The notes under the pieces were generated by a model that did not search any database, was not told the origin of the DNA, and was given only the letters and a program-made list of their open reading frames with translations. Both the position numbers and the translations under genes were made by a program. Shown one piece after another: positions 34,875 through 45,929 of a stretch of DNA of 64,000 nt (positions within the stretch are counted from its first letter, which is position 1; every line of letters starts with the position of its first letter). The stretch comes from Xestospongia muta (taxonomy: Eukaryota > Porifera > Demospongiae > Haplosclerida > Petrosiidae): positions 5,320,923-5,384,922 of the forward strand of contig OY848922.1 in NCBI GenBank assembly GCA_963693285.1. The letters run 5' to 3'.

Positions 34875-34967
34875 GGCACTTATAGCATTGACATTTGCTC
34901 CTTCTTGTAAGGCTCGTTTCACTTCATCTAATCGTCCACTTCTAGCAGAGTTAATCAGTAACTGATC
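34875..34967 (-). CDS. Gene 2 ankyrin exon 1 (N-terminal cap)
   Basis: 93 bp by comparison with gene 1: DQLLINSARSGRLDEVKRAL then QEGANVNAISA. The acceptor TTTGTTAG is conserved. At the donor position gene 1 has GTATGT, but gene 2 has AGGAGGAGGTCTG with no canonical donor in the right phase. Either a shifted donor is used or the exon is no longer spliced correctly. Confidence 0.7.
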
Positions 34968-35427
34968 CTAACAAAGATTAGTTAATAAATGTACATTATA
35001 CACACAAACAAGATTATATACAACATATTTATAATATAGTAGTTAAAATATTATAGAACACATTATATAACAACAGTACAGTAACTACTAATATAGTACA
35101 TTGTACTAAGTATATGGACATGACCTATATACAAACTTTGAAGTGAAGTACATACAATTCAAACCTACATATCATTTTAAGTGCTAAACATTATATAGTC
35201 AATAATATTTTGGACAATTTATATGTCCTGTTAAATTAAAATTTTTTATCACTTAGTTAATTTAATATTCCATCTAATAATTTTTTTCTTTGATCATATA
35301 TCTTTTGTCTATGTTTGAAATGGAATTTTTTATATGATTTTATATATAAATCATGATAATCATGAACATAATTGACCTTAATTTTATGTATTATGTAACT
35401 TTACATGTCTAAAAGCTGATCATTAAT

Positions 35428-35472
<45 letters not shown>

Positions 35473-36939
35473 ATGTATGTATGTATGCATGTATAATATG
35501 TATATATGCGTGTGTGTATTAATTTATATGAATATATAAAATAACATAAATGTTCTTACAATTGTCTATTTTTGCTGATAACCCCATGTTTATGCTATGC
35601 ATTGCTTTGTCACTTTTCATACGTGTTGTTGATAATAACAGCTATCGTAATTAGCAATTGAATGTAGTGATGCATTCCTTTCTACTTATACATTTTGTAA
35701 AGAAATAAGATGAGACATCTAAAATTGATTTCTTAACAAAGGAATGCTTTTGTGACATAGGCTGTACCAGTAACCATTGTGGGTAATGAAAGATACTGTT
35801 GAAATTGTATATGATAAACAATTATAACAGGCATAAGCAATAGAATATTTTTGCAGCCAAATTTAGGACATGTCTACTTCCTTTGCAAAATAAAATGCAT
35901 CCAGTTTTGCACATTTCCATTTCTATCTTAAATATCACAGTAATGATGTTCATGTAAGTACTTCTTACATCCTCAATAATGCACTAAAATTCAGTGTGGT
36001 TTATGTGGAAACAGAAATGTAGCAACTTTCTACAAATATTGTAATAATAGTTACCTTATACTGTGATACATTAAGCAATTTGTTACAGAATAATACATTG
36101 TTAAAATAGAATGGTTGTATTAATTGTGTAATAGTCACTTAAATTGTATGCATTAATAAAATAAGAACATAGTTAACTACTTGCCACTATAAAAACTGAT
36201 TCATTGATTTAACTAATATATTTTAATTAAGGTTACATCAAATTATTTGATGAAAGCTAAATTAAAGATCATATTGTTTACATACTATTGAATTGACTGT
36301 TTCATATGTCAATAAGCAAAACCGTATGATGTTTACTTTCAGTATGCATTGAATTATTCACTACATACACAGAATTTATTATGAAATAATTATATTAGTG
36401 ACATTCACTACAGAGTTACACATGGTGATAGTCTTTGTATATAATACATACCAAAGTTACCACATAATACACTGTGTTAAAATTGATATGTTGATTTAGC
36501 TAATATATTGTTATATAGGTTACATGTAGCATACTTAGTATGATGTAAAAGTAAACGTAACAATGTTTTGATTACTACTTTACAAATAGATACATAAACA
36601 GGAGTACATTAGCAATCAAAACAGTGTTGTGTTTACTTTTATGTTTTACTAACTTTAGTGCATGCAACTTGTATTACAATATATTAGTTACATCAAAAAA
36701 TAAAATTTTACAGTGTGCAGAGAGAGTCCATACTGTATCTGTCTAACTAATAAGATATTTTTTTATTGCTCTGACAATTAACTACACAACTGTTAGTTAG
36801 TACATTTAACTAATGAAAGTAGTGAATGCTTACAACTTTGCAGCTTTTTCCCTGTTTTATAGGTAACCTAAATGATCATCATTTCATTGTTAGATTACTC
36901 AATCAATTTTACAGTGTAAAATTGATCATTAATACTCAC
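34968..36939. other. Gene 2 first coding intron
   Basis: AT-rich; it holds a (TA)n-(TATG)n microsatellite at about 35429-35490. No exon or mobile element identified. Confidence 0.5.
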
Positions 36940-36966
36940 AATGTTTGCTAGTTGCTTTTGATCCAT
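36940..36966 (-). CDS. Gene 2 first coding exon (start codon)
   Basis: ATG at 36966, peptide MDQKQLANI, donor GTGAGT, 27 bp and phase 0, the same length as the gene 1 first exon. CCTGTATA precedes both start codons. Confidence 0.65.
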
Positions 36967-37661
36967 TATACAGGTATTAAGAACAAACTCCACAATTCTT
37001 AGACTGATTTAATATATAATGCTCTTTACTATGACACAATATTCTAGTCAAATAAAACCACATATGCTAATGAAGCCTTAATGCTGGTAAATGGTATGAT
37101 AATTACAGCCCAAACTGAAACGTGTACTTGTTTCACAACTCTCCTGATCAGCACATGTTGAAAATTTGTTTTTATGCACTCTAGAGTGAACATTAAACAG
37201 CTAAGTTACAAGTTTGAGAGCTGCTTATTACCTTAAGTCATCAACCATTTTATCAAAGCTAGGAGAGATTAGCTACACAGACTTCAGTTATTAGTAAGTT
37301 TGTATAATGATTTTTTAAAGAAAGTAAAATTAAGAAAAAAAACACAAAAGAAATGTGACTAAAACACCAAATAAATGTTAACATGGCCATAATTAAAGTA
37401 TAGTAGCAAATACAATAAATGTCAACTAAAAATTGCACAACATATTCTTCAAAACATTTTTGTACATATAATTACAACTTGAGAAAGTACTTAATCCAAA
37501 CAATATTGTAGTAACTATTAAAAAATCAACAAATTAATTGACAAAACATTTTACAATATCTTTAATTTTAAAAACTTTTACTATTGAGTAAATCTAGTGA
37601 ACAACTAATAAAATGACACTATTAATAAATGGATGTATAAATAAGAAATGATCAATGCAAC
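36967..37661. other. Intergenic region between genes 2 and 3
   Basis: About 700 bp, AT-rich. It should contain the gene 2 promoter and the gene 3 3' UTR, but no core promoter or poly(A) element is clear enough to call. Confidence 0.4.
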
Positions 37662-37942
37662 TTAATTTTGTTTAATCAATTTACATTTCTCCAGAATATC
37701 TTCAGCTACCTTAGGCTCATTAACTGGCGGTAGTTCAACTGCAGTTATTATAGTACTCCATTTAACTGGACTTGTTTGCTTGTCAAGCCATATCTGAATG
37801 ACACCAGAGAGTCTGTCTGTATCATCACTCTTTTCAACACGTAAATTCTCCAAATCACCATTTTTGATACTGAGGGCCTCACCTATTTTTCTCCACTTAT
37901 GTGCAATAGGAAAAAGGAAACGAATGAGGTCTAACTTGTTAC
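37662..37942 (-). CDS. Gene 3 last exon: Death domain (DD3)
   Basis: Phase-1 start after acceptor CTATAG; encodes KLDLIRFLFPIAHKWRKIGE, ALSIKNGDLENLRVEK, RLSGVIQIWLDKQ and KWSTIITAVELPPVNEPKVA, ending at the stop 37662. It is the best-preserved DD3 in the window. Confidence 0.85.
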
Positions 37943-38073
37943 CTATAGTTAAAATATAAAAATGTAAAATAGTTATAGAGTTCATTTCATTATAGCTCTA
38001 TGTGGGAAGTTGTTATGTGCATTGTCTAGTAATGAATGTATTTAAAACCTTTATGACAAACTATAAATCTTAC

Positions 38074-38136
38074 CAATAGTTATGGTAATGTCAGCTATAC
38101 GTTCACATTCAGTGATTAGAGAAGCACCATAATCAT
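38074..38136 (-). CDS. Gene 3 linker exon between DD2 and DD3
   Basis: 63 bp, phase 1-1: DYGASLITECERIADITITI; acceptor CTTGTAG, donor GTAAGA. Confidence 0.6.
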
Positions 38137-38334
38137 CTACAAGGTAAAAAAAGTAGTAACCTATATAATATTTCTGGATCTTCAGCTAAATTATCATTTG
38201 AAATTAAAAGAAATTAGTTGACTGGTAACATAGTGTGCATTTAGGTAATTGTTTGACATGTTGATTAATAAATAATAAACTACTATATTATCATGGAACA
38301 TTTCGTGCTAGTTTCAGTATTGTAACATCTTTAC

Positions 38335-38589
38335 CATTTTGTGCTACTATTTCTTGTACAATATGATGCTGATCAATAGCCTTTAGAGCTTCAATGAGCC
38401 CTGCTCTGTTAGCTTGACCACTTCTTAACCATGTTACTAACATATCTTTACGAGATGGTGCAGGTTGAGAGTGATTGAGTGATTTAATATCTTTTATTAC
38501 AGCATCTTTAACACCCAGATGTATACCCAAAATGTCCCAGTCATCAACCTCTTTTACGAGTTTTACAAGGGCAGAAAGGTGACACTCAT
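38335..38589 (-). CDS. Gene 3 Death domain exon (DD2)
   Basis: 255 bp, phase 1-1: ECHLSALVKLVKEVDDWDIL, GIHLGVKDAVIKDIK, MLVTWLRSGQANRAGLIEAL, HHIVQEIVAQN. A Death-domain fold by pattern; the same length as gene 1 DD2. Acceptor GATAG, donor GTAAAG. Confidence 0.83.
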
Positions 38590-38635
38590 CTATCATATAA
38601 AAATCAGTAAGTCAATCTTTTGATGACATAATTAC

Positions 38636-38912
38636 CTAGTGGTCCATTTGGTAGAGTAGAGGAGACTGAAATAACAGCTAATTCATCTTCTAAAAATATA
38701 CAGGACAATTACAAACTATCCATACAAATAAATAATGCAGAAAACAGTGCACATATAGAATATGTTATCTACCTGATTTAAATTCTTTATCACTCTTCAC
38801 TAGGTTAGGTTGACCTACAGCGTGAAAAAGTTATATCAATGAATATAGTCTCAGCTAGTTCTTAGTATAGCATTACCTATTTCAGTTGCCTTCTTTGAAG
38901 TACCCATAGGGT
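38636..38912 (-). CDS. Gene 3 three linker exons (38877-38912, 38773-38814, 38636-38689)
   Basis: Three phase 1-1 mini-exons of 36, 42 and 54 bp: PMGTSKKATEI, QPNLVKSDKEFKS and DELAVISVSSTLPNGPL. All have clean AG/GTA signals. In gene 1 a DD1 exon lies between the second and third of these; here the third follows directly. That fits clean loss, or never gain, of a symmetric DD1 exon. Confidence 0.62.
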
Positions 38913-38967
38913 CTATGAGGACAATAGTTCAATAAAATACTATAACTTAATTCATTTCTAATCTTAC

Positions 38968-39418
38968 CAATTAGCCAACATGTTTGTCGTTCATCAGTTA
39001 ATCTTAATGCAGGAAGCTCCTCTTCAATACTGCACCTTATGACTGGAGGATCCTTGTCCATTGACAGAACAACTGGATGTAACTTGTTATCGTGAACACT
39101 TGAAATGTGCTTTTGTTGACAAGGTACAGTAACTTGAGCAATAATGGCATCTTTATTATAAGCCAATATGTCAGCACAGGTTGATACAGCTTTACAAATG
39201 ATATTACGAAGTTGAAAGCAATTTTCACTTAGGCCATTGTAATAGACTTCTAGCCAATAGAATCGATCAACTAGTAGTACTGATCCAAACAGATCTTCAG
39301 AATAAAGTAAAACAGCATAACGAAGCTGTCTTGGGAAAGTAGGTGATCGACTATTAATAAAAAATTGTGGCTTATCCTTTCTAGAAACAAGAGCCACTAC
39401 TAAAGTTGTAAATATGCC
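38968..39418 (-). CDS. Gene 3 C-terminal COR exon
   Basis: 451 bp: GIFTTLVVALVSRKDKPQFF, RQLRYAVLLYSEDLFGSVLL, RFYWLEVYYNGL, ending TCWLIG with donor GTAAGA. Phase 0 in, phase 1 out. Its nucleotide sequence is very close to gene 2 and more distant from gene 1. Confidence 0.78.
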
Positions 39419-39594
39419 CTAAAATGAAAAGTGATATTTTACATAAATTTTATAACAAATATCTAATTATAATTTTGTTAGGTTAGCAAAAAATTATAAT
39501 TAACATACTACGCTCTACATTGAACTCAAGAATTAACAATAACCTCTTATTAACAATTACATTTATATTGAGATATATATTATGTATATCTCAC

Positions 39595-41414
39595 CTGAGG
39601 TACTACTTTAGTTTTAAATGCAACTACCATGGGATCACATGTTCTTTTAAAAACAACAATATGATCTTCTGTCATCTGGTGAGGTGGCAACACAACTGGC
39701 ATAAAATATTTCTTTAGAAGATCACTTGAGGAAAGAGGAGCAATAATATGAAGATAGCGAAGCAATTTTAAAAAACTTTGTGCAGAAAACAACGAAGATA
39801 CGAAGGGAAGGCAAACTTTATCGAGTAAGGAGCCATCAAACACTCCATCATTCTGAAATATATGCTGAGCTTCTGGTTCTACAGACTGACCCTCTGGTAA
39901 AACATCCTCAAGTGAGTTAACAAACGAAACTCGTATCAAAGCAGAGAGCATATCCAGCAGATATTGAGGGTTAGTAAAGATTACATTAGGAAGGACTGCT
40001 GGAAAATAAAGAAATAAGGCCATAGACTGTAAATACGTAATAGACTTTTGAACGTCATTTTGATTCATACTGAAATTGACTCCTATACTACAGCAGGACT
40101 CTAGAGAGATCATTCCATGTTCCTCTTGTGATGCTTCTTCCTTTAGGCGCATTTCAAACATGTACCAACGTACTGGTATAGGAAGAGAGATACCAATGTC
40201 GGTCTGATAGGACATGATAAGCTGGCGAAAATATGAAGATATCTTCTTACGATTCCATGGCCACCAACACATATTATCGACAGGAAATATGAGCTCTTCT
40301 GGATCATTACTGCTAAAAATAAAATGATCACGAAACTCATAAAGTGTAGACAGAAGTAGCTCATTCTTTGCTCGCAATGATTCAAAAGCTTTCTCTTTCG
40401 AACCTTTGAACTTGTCATAGAATGTGCCAATTATCATAAAAAGTGGCAAGCGTTTGTTTCCTTTTACTTTAAAGGCATTCTTAGAAGCAACAATGGAACG
40501 CACTAAATGCTCTATAAGCTGTAAATTGGTCATTTGTAACTCACTTGGTTGACTAAGCAACTTTCCATTAAGTGAGTAACAAAACTTTGGCTTATCAGAC
40601 AGATTTTCTGTTAATTTTGTACAAATAATATTCATTGTATTACCTCGAATAAATGCTCGTGACACATCGGCAAATTGTGGCTGACCACCGCTATCGAGAA
40701 CGTTAATCCAAGTTGCTTTATGACGTTTTTTTGATGCGTTTCGTTTAGTCAGAAGCTCTACCATTTTTGATGAATTTTCATCAACAGCCGGTTTGTGCTT
40801 AGATAGGGATGGCTGTTTGGGAATAGTAGCTGCAGAATTTGTGTTGATTTCTGAAAGCATGGATGTATGTTGCGGTATGTCTGCTGTTGCATGTAATAAT
40901 TCTTCATTTGTTGGTGTTGGCAAAGTACTAGAAGATGACACAATACTGGACCCTATAGCTGGACATGATACATCATCATTTGTGTTATCGCACTCTTCAA
41001 GGGCAAAGCTCTGTTCAACTGAGCTTATTTGGCAAATGTCGCTCAATTTTGATTCTAGGTCTACTAATGAGACAGGATTCATAGCCTTTTCTGAACTATG
41101 GCTATCATTTTCTTGTGACTCTTCTTCAATAGCAATAATTGCATCTGAGAGCATTTGCAAAAGGTCAAGACCAGTTATTTTTACCCAAATCTTGCCTTCA
41201 CTACGTTCAGCTACCCTCTCTATGGCACGAATAGGTCTTGTTGCTAATGCTGTACTATCATGAACTTTTGGTGCAGGCCATTTAAACAGCAGTGACTTGA
41301 AAGATGTTTTACCAACACAAGGAGGCCCCATAAGAACCAATCTCATGTTAGTGAGATGAACAACACCTTCATGTAGGCCACGTTTGAAGAGTAGGTGTGG
41401 AGCTCTACGCAATT
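39595..41414 (-). CDS. Gene 3 Roc GTPase + COR exon (Roco family)
   Basis: A 1,820-bp open exon beginning LRRAPHLLFKRGLHEGVVHL before a conserved Met. The P-loop GPPCVGKTSF is about 30 residues in, switch-I-like TALATRPIRAIERVAERS follows, then a Ser/Thr-rich insert of about 170 residues, G3 DSGGQPQFADVSRAF, G4-like MIIGTFYDK, and COR with PIPVRWYMFEMRLKEEA and NVIFTNPQYLLDMLSALIRV. It ends VVPQ at a GTGAGA donor. Acceptor ACATAG at 41416-41415. The antisense frame at 40793-41263 is a shadow. Confidence 0.88.
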
Positions 41415-41592
41415 CTATGTAAGAATAGAGAGTAGAATAAATTATATTTGAAAGTGTGTTCAATTAGTTACAAACAAAGTTATTTTTCATATAATAACAA
41501 AAAATAACCTATATCTTCTATTGTTCATGCAGAATTTTGAAAGATGGTGGATTATTATACATTATCAGTTATTAAAGTAAACACTTGCATAC

Positions 41593-41656
41593 TTTCATCA
41601 GTTAACATTCTCAAAACACGACGATTACTTGCCAGATCAAGTGCAGTTTTACCATA
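41593..41656 (-). CDS. Gene 3 last, partial ankyrin exon
   Basis: 64 bp: YGKTALDLASNRRVLRMLTD plus Glu; acceptor TTTACAG, donor GTATGC; phase 0 in, phase 1 out, joining the Roc exon. Confidence 0.7.
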
Positions 41657-43125
41657 CTGTAAAGAGAAAGAACAGCAATGACACAACATAGAAATGTATT
41701 TAGCTGTGACGGTAAATAGTAATGTATTTAACAGTTTTAGTTATGATAAAGTAACTTGTCCTTCAAATGAATTAAAGGCTGTAAACTTGACAGAATTGTG
41801 TAGAGGACTGTTTCAAGTTTGCTGATTTATCTACTAATCTTAATTATGTTCAGCAAAGGAAGAACAAAATTAATTCTCATTTATTGATCAACGAAAGAGC
41901 AGTTGGTGGGGATTTTTTTAACGATTTCATTATATATTTTCTTAAAAAGGTTTATAAAGGAAGAGTTTAGTCACAATGTTACTTTATTTAGCAATAATTG
42001 ACTTCTCTTTTGCCATATTTATGCAAAAATCAGTTCTAATATTATCTTTTTGAACAAAAATGTTGGTTACATTTTGTTTTAGCCGAAACAAGCGATAAAA
42101 TCAGAGGAAAAGTGATACGGTTGAATACAAGAACTTTTAAGAAATAAGAACACTGCCTGAACTAAAAAGATATTAAAGAGCTCTAACATTATAATGTAAC
42201 ACATACAAGGTTTCACAGGAAGTTAACAACAAAAGGCCTAACAGAAATAAGAATAACACAAAGTAAATATCTGTACTGTTTACCACACATTTGTCTCTAC
42301 TAAAAATTGAAAGATGTTGCTTATGTTAATATTAAATCAATTAATATTACTTAACATTTGGCAATCAAGGCTACGACTTTTTTCATAAGTGTGTGACTAT
42401 CACTTTAACTGCAATCATGGCAATGAAAGACAGACCAAAACGGGCCTAAACAAATGTAAGTCCACTTTATGATTGATATTAAGTTAACAAACTAATCTGT
42501 CTAAACACAGTCAATAATTAGCATAATCATAGTTTTAGAAAATCTTTACTAGTTTTACGACCAGAAAAAGTACATCAGATATAAGGAGACAGGTTATCAA
42601 AGATGTAGTTGTAGTTACACCGTTGAACTTTAATAGAGAAAACTTTACTTCAAGCTAAAGTAGAAAAATGCAGTAATCATTTCAAGAGAAGCTGTAGTCT
42701 AAGATGAATTAATTAGAGAGTGAACAATTATGTATCATAAAGTAAAAATTTCTGGTTGGGCTGTAATTATAGTGTTAACACAAAAAGTAAGGTTTGATTT
42801 CTATTTGTGTTTGTTGATGATAGACAATTAATATAAAATAGTAGTTTCTAGACAATGGAGATTATACAGATTTGAATACATGTTATTGTTTAAGAGGTAG
42901 TGACTACCAAGTGAATACTATAATTTGGAATATTACAGAACAAGTCAAACAAAAACAAAAGTATTCTTATTGCTCACATAGACAACATAAGAGCAATGAA
43001 GAATGATTTATTAAGTCACAATGACTACATGTTTAATATAAAACTACTGTAAAACTAATAATAGTACACATGTGTAATAAAAGCTTATGAAGTGAAGCTG
43101 CATATTATCTCATGTTCATACAGGA
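41657..43125. other. Gene 3 ankyrin intron, non-transposon part
   Basis: AT-rich. At about 42572-42605 it has GATATAAGGAGACAGGTTAT, related to the motif in gene 1 introns at 16228 and 6838, and neighbouring sequence (CTAGTTTTA) also matches 16208 onward, so it is a paralogous intron. Confidence 0.55.
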
Positions 43126-43990
43126 TGGGAGATAAAAGCTTGTAGGGAAGCTCTAGTTGAAGTTAGTTATAACTATAATGTTAAACGTTTACCAATTATT
43201 GTACTACCTGGTAATGGTCATACATTGATGGGTTGAAACTGGCTTAAAATATTAAATTTTAATTGGTGGCCTAATATGAACTCCGATATAGTAAGTATGG
43301 TTAAGTCTTGTCCATCCTGTCACATGATAAGACCCATGTTACCATCTACACTTATCATTCCATGGGAATTTCTCAAGTCTCCATAGAGTCAAGTACACAT
43401 AAATCATGTTGGACTGTTAATGGGGTAGTACTTTCTTATTGTTGTTGATACATTTTCAAATTGGCTAGAGGTGAAGTTGGTCAAAAATACATCAACAGGT
43501 GAAACTATTCAAGTTTTATGTAGATTATTTGCAACACACGGAGTACCTGACACTATTGTATCTGACAATGATAGTTGTTTCACAAGTAGAGTATTTAAAG
43601 AATTTGCCACTGCTAATGGGATCAAGCATATAACAACTGTTATGCAAGAGTTATCTTTAACTATGGATAGAGTAAGAAATGAACAAGGACAAATGCGTAG
43701 ATGTCATTAAGATAATCTTAGACCAAATGCTGCAAGACACAGCTCTAATGAAACCAGTGTTATTAAAGACGAAGATGATTATGGACATCAAACAGTACTT
43801 CATCCCTCAAATGAAACAACTTCAGGAGTAAACATGAGAGACAGACAGCAAGAAGAGAAGTCCTTCCAACAGACAGACAACAAATGCTGAAACATCACTA
43901 AATGAGACAAATACTGATTCTACTGTCAGAACACTATCAAAAAGGTCCGAAAGACAAAGAAGACCACTAGACAAATATGCCATTACCATA
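43126..43990 (+). mobile_element. Internally deleted Ty3/Gypsy remnant (protease end fused to integrase)
   Basis: The plus strand reads a protease-end pattern (LPIIVLPGNGHTLMG then NWL) that switches within a few residues to integrase (NWWPNMNSDIVSMVKSCPSC, HMIRPM), so reverse transcriptase and RNase H are missing. An integrase core remnant follows: DTFSNWLEVKLVKN, LCRLFATHGVPDTIVSDNDS, ANGIKHITT. Stops and frameshifts occur throughout; the tail RPLDKYAI is C-terminal. A purine-rich stretch at about 43999-44010 precedes a possible LTR. Confidence 0.75.
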
Positions 43991-44010
43991 TCTCACTAAG
44001 AGGAGAGAGA

Positions 44011-44130
44011 TGTAGTGACTGCTTATGAATATCATTATTAGTTTATTATTTGGAACCCACAAGAGATTGTAGTATATCACCTAAATCGTGAATTATTTTC
44101 TAATACAATAAATCTCCACTATTAAAGACA
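44011..44130 (+). repeat. Possible LTR of the decayed Gypsy element
   Basis: TGTAGTGACTGC begins directly after a purine-rich tract (AAGAGGAGAGAGA); an AATAAA and a terminal ACA lie within 120 bp. A second copy was not found, so the boundaries are guesses. Confidence 0.3.
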
Positions 44131-44799
44131 TTGTTAAGATCGTCCTATAGCCTTATGGTCTATTGTAAAATTGTCCTATAGTCAAACATCATTATAGAAA
44201 AAGCGTCTCGTATCACTGTTATCTTCATAGCTACCGTATAGCGGTTTTTTTCGGGGAGCAAAATTTTCGTGGTTTTCATGCTTCAGAAACAAACCACGTA
44301 ATATTTACCCACTAAAGTTAATTAGATGCAATATGCCACGCCCATTCATGCGTACACGTGGTTGGACGCACGTTATCATGTTGTTGACCAGTTTCTTTGT
44401 TTTATCCAGTTAACATCTTAGCTTCTCACTGTCAATTTCAAACTTCAAAATACATGGAATTTCAAGCCCCCGTTGTTGTAGATCAGCTTAGTAGCATTTT
44501 GAACCAGTCACTGTACAGTGAATTGCCCCTCCACGTCGCAAAAACAAAGAACAGATGGAGATTTTCTATGGAATGTGACCTACTACACAGTACCTGATTT
44601 CAGGACTATAACTGCAGAAATATCATGGGTGTTGCCAGTTTCTCTCTGGCACTCAAGTTCTTCCCCAAATTTAGCATTCCAGATCACTTTGTACTGGTGG
44701 TAGCAACGTATCATGGCTTGAATTTCAAAGTACGCCATTTGTACACCACGTCTATAAGGGGCATGGTTTAGACTAAATCGCTCAAAACCATCAGTAGTT
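44131..44799. other. Mixed repeat sequence with a MITE-like end
   Basis: TACCGTATAGCGGTTTTTTT then CGGGGAGCAAAATTTTCGTG at about 44232-44275 looks like one terminus of a MITE-type element; the other end was not found. The plus strand from about 44458 has a short open frame (MEFQAPVVVDQLSS) next to Gypsy sequence that I cannot assign. Confidence 0.4.
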
Positions 44800-45720
44800 G
44801 TCTAGGGTTTTAAATTTATTTTGAGGCTACAACAGCCAGGAGAGACAGTGGAAACCTTTATAGCTGAGCTGAGACAACTATCCAAATTTTGCGAATATGT
44901 GGTGATATTAGATGACACGGTACATGATTTGTTTAGTGGGTGGTATTCAAGAACTGAGTATTCAATGATTACTGCTGGCTGAACCCACCCTGACTCTGAA
45001 ACGTGCTCTTGAACTGGTACTTGCAATGTAGTCGGCATAGAAGGATACAAGAGATATTCAGTGCTAAAAAGTCTACTTGTTACCATTGTGGAGGAAACAA
45101 CTTAGCACCAAGTTGCAAATTTAAGGACTCTGTTTGTCATGGTTGCAACAAGAAGGGGCACCTGATCAGATGTTGTAGAAATGCCCAAATGAGGCCAAAC
45201 AAAGTATATATGAACATTAATGAGGTGGAGGAAGACCCTATTTCTCAATTGTATATGTTACCCTCAAGTAAGACAAAACCATTAAAGAGAGTGGTAAATA
45301 TTGATGGCAAAGAGGTTGAGATGGAGATTGACACAGGAGAGTCAGTGTTAGTGGTGACACACACAGAGTACAAGAGGCTATGGAGCCCAAAGAGTAGGCC
45401 ATCATTACATGTGGCAAGAATAAAATTGAAGACATATACCGGAGAGATGAATAAAATCTATGGACTTTTTGAAGTGGTGGTGAACCATCAAGGGAAGAAG
45501 AGAGATTACTATTAGTTATTGTAGAGTCTGAAGGACCTAATCTACTCAAAAGAGACTGGTTGATCACATGATAAATCAGGTCCAAGTGAAGGAAGAGTTA
45601 ACAACACTCATTTCAAGATACTCTGATATTTTTCAAAATGAACTAGGCACCATCAAAGCTGTAACTGCCAGCATTGTAGTAAAGGAGAGAGCAACTCCAA
45701 GATTTTGTCGTCCATGACTG
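44800..45720 (+). mobile_element. Ty3/Gypsy gag-protease remnant
   Basis: The plus strand shows a gag motif (RLQQPGETVETFIAELRQLS, KFCEY), zinc knuckles CYHCGGNNLAPSCKF and CHGCNKKGHLIRCC, and a protease-like region with DTGESVLVVTHTEY in place of DTGAS. It ends at PVPFALRSKVDKL-like sequence just before reverse transcriptase. Frameshifts are present. It is closely related to the remnant at 50545-52200. Confidence 0.8.
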
Positions 45721-45929
45721 GTACCATTTGCACTCCGTTCAAAGGTAGATAAGCTTGCTGTTTTAAAAAATATTATAATTCTTCTCTCTAATATTATACA
45801 TTGCATATGTCTTAAGCTACCTTCGAATGTATTAGTGTGAAAGACTTCATAGGATTGTATCATGTCGATGATATCAAGTGGACACAATTGTTGCTGTATT
45901 AAAATACATGATTCTTTGATTAAATCTGA

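Noticed and set aside
40793..41263. 156-residue open frame on the plus strand
   Set aside because: It is antisense to the gene 3 Roc exon and its Ser-rich insert; the minus frame carries the GTPase motifs.
1467..41656. Kinase domain expected from DAPK-like architecture
   Set aside because: No protein kinase motifs were seen among the exons; the first exon leads directly to the ankyrin cap.
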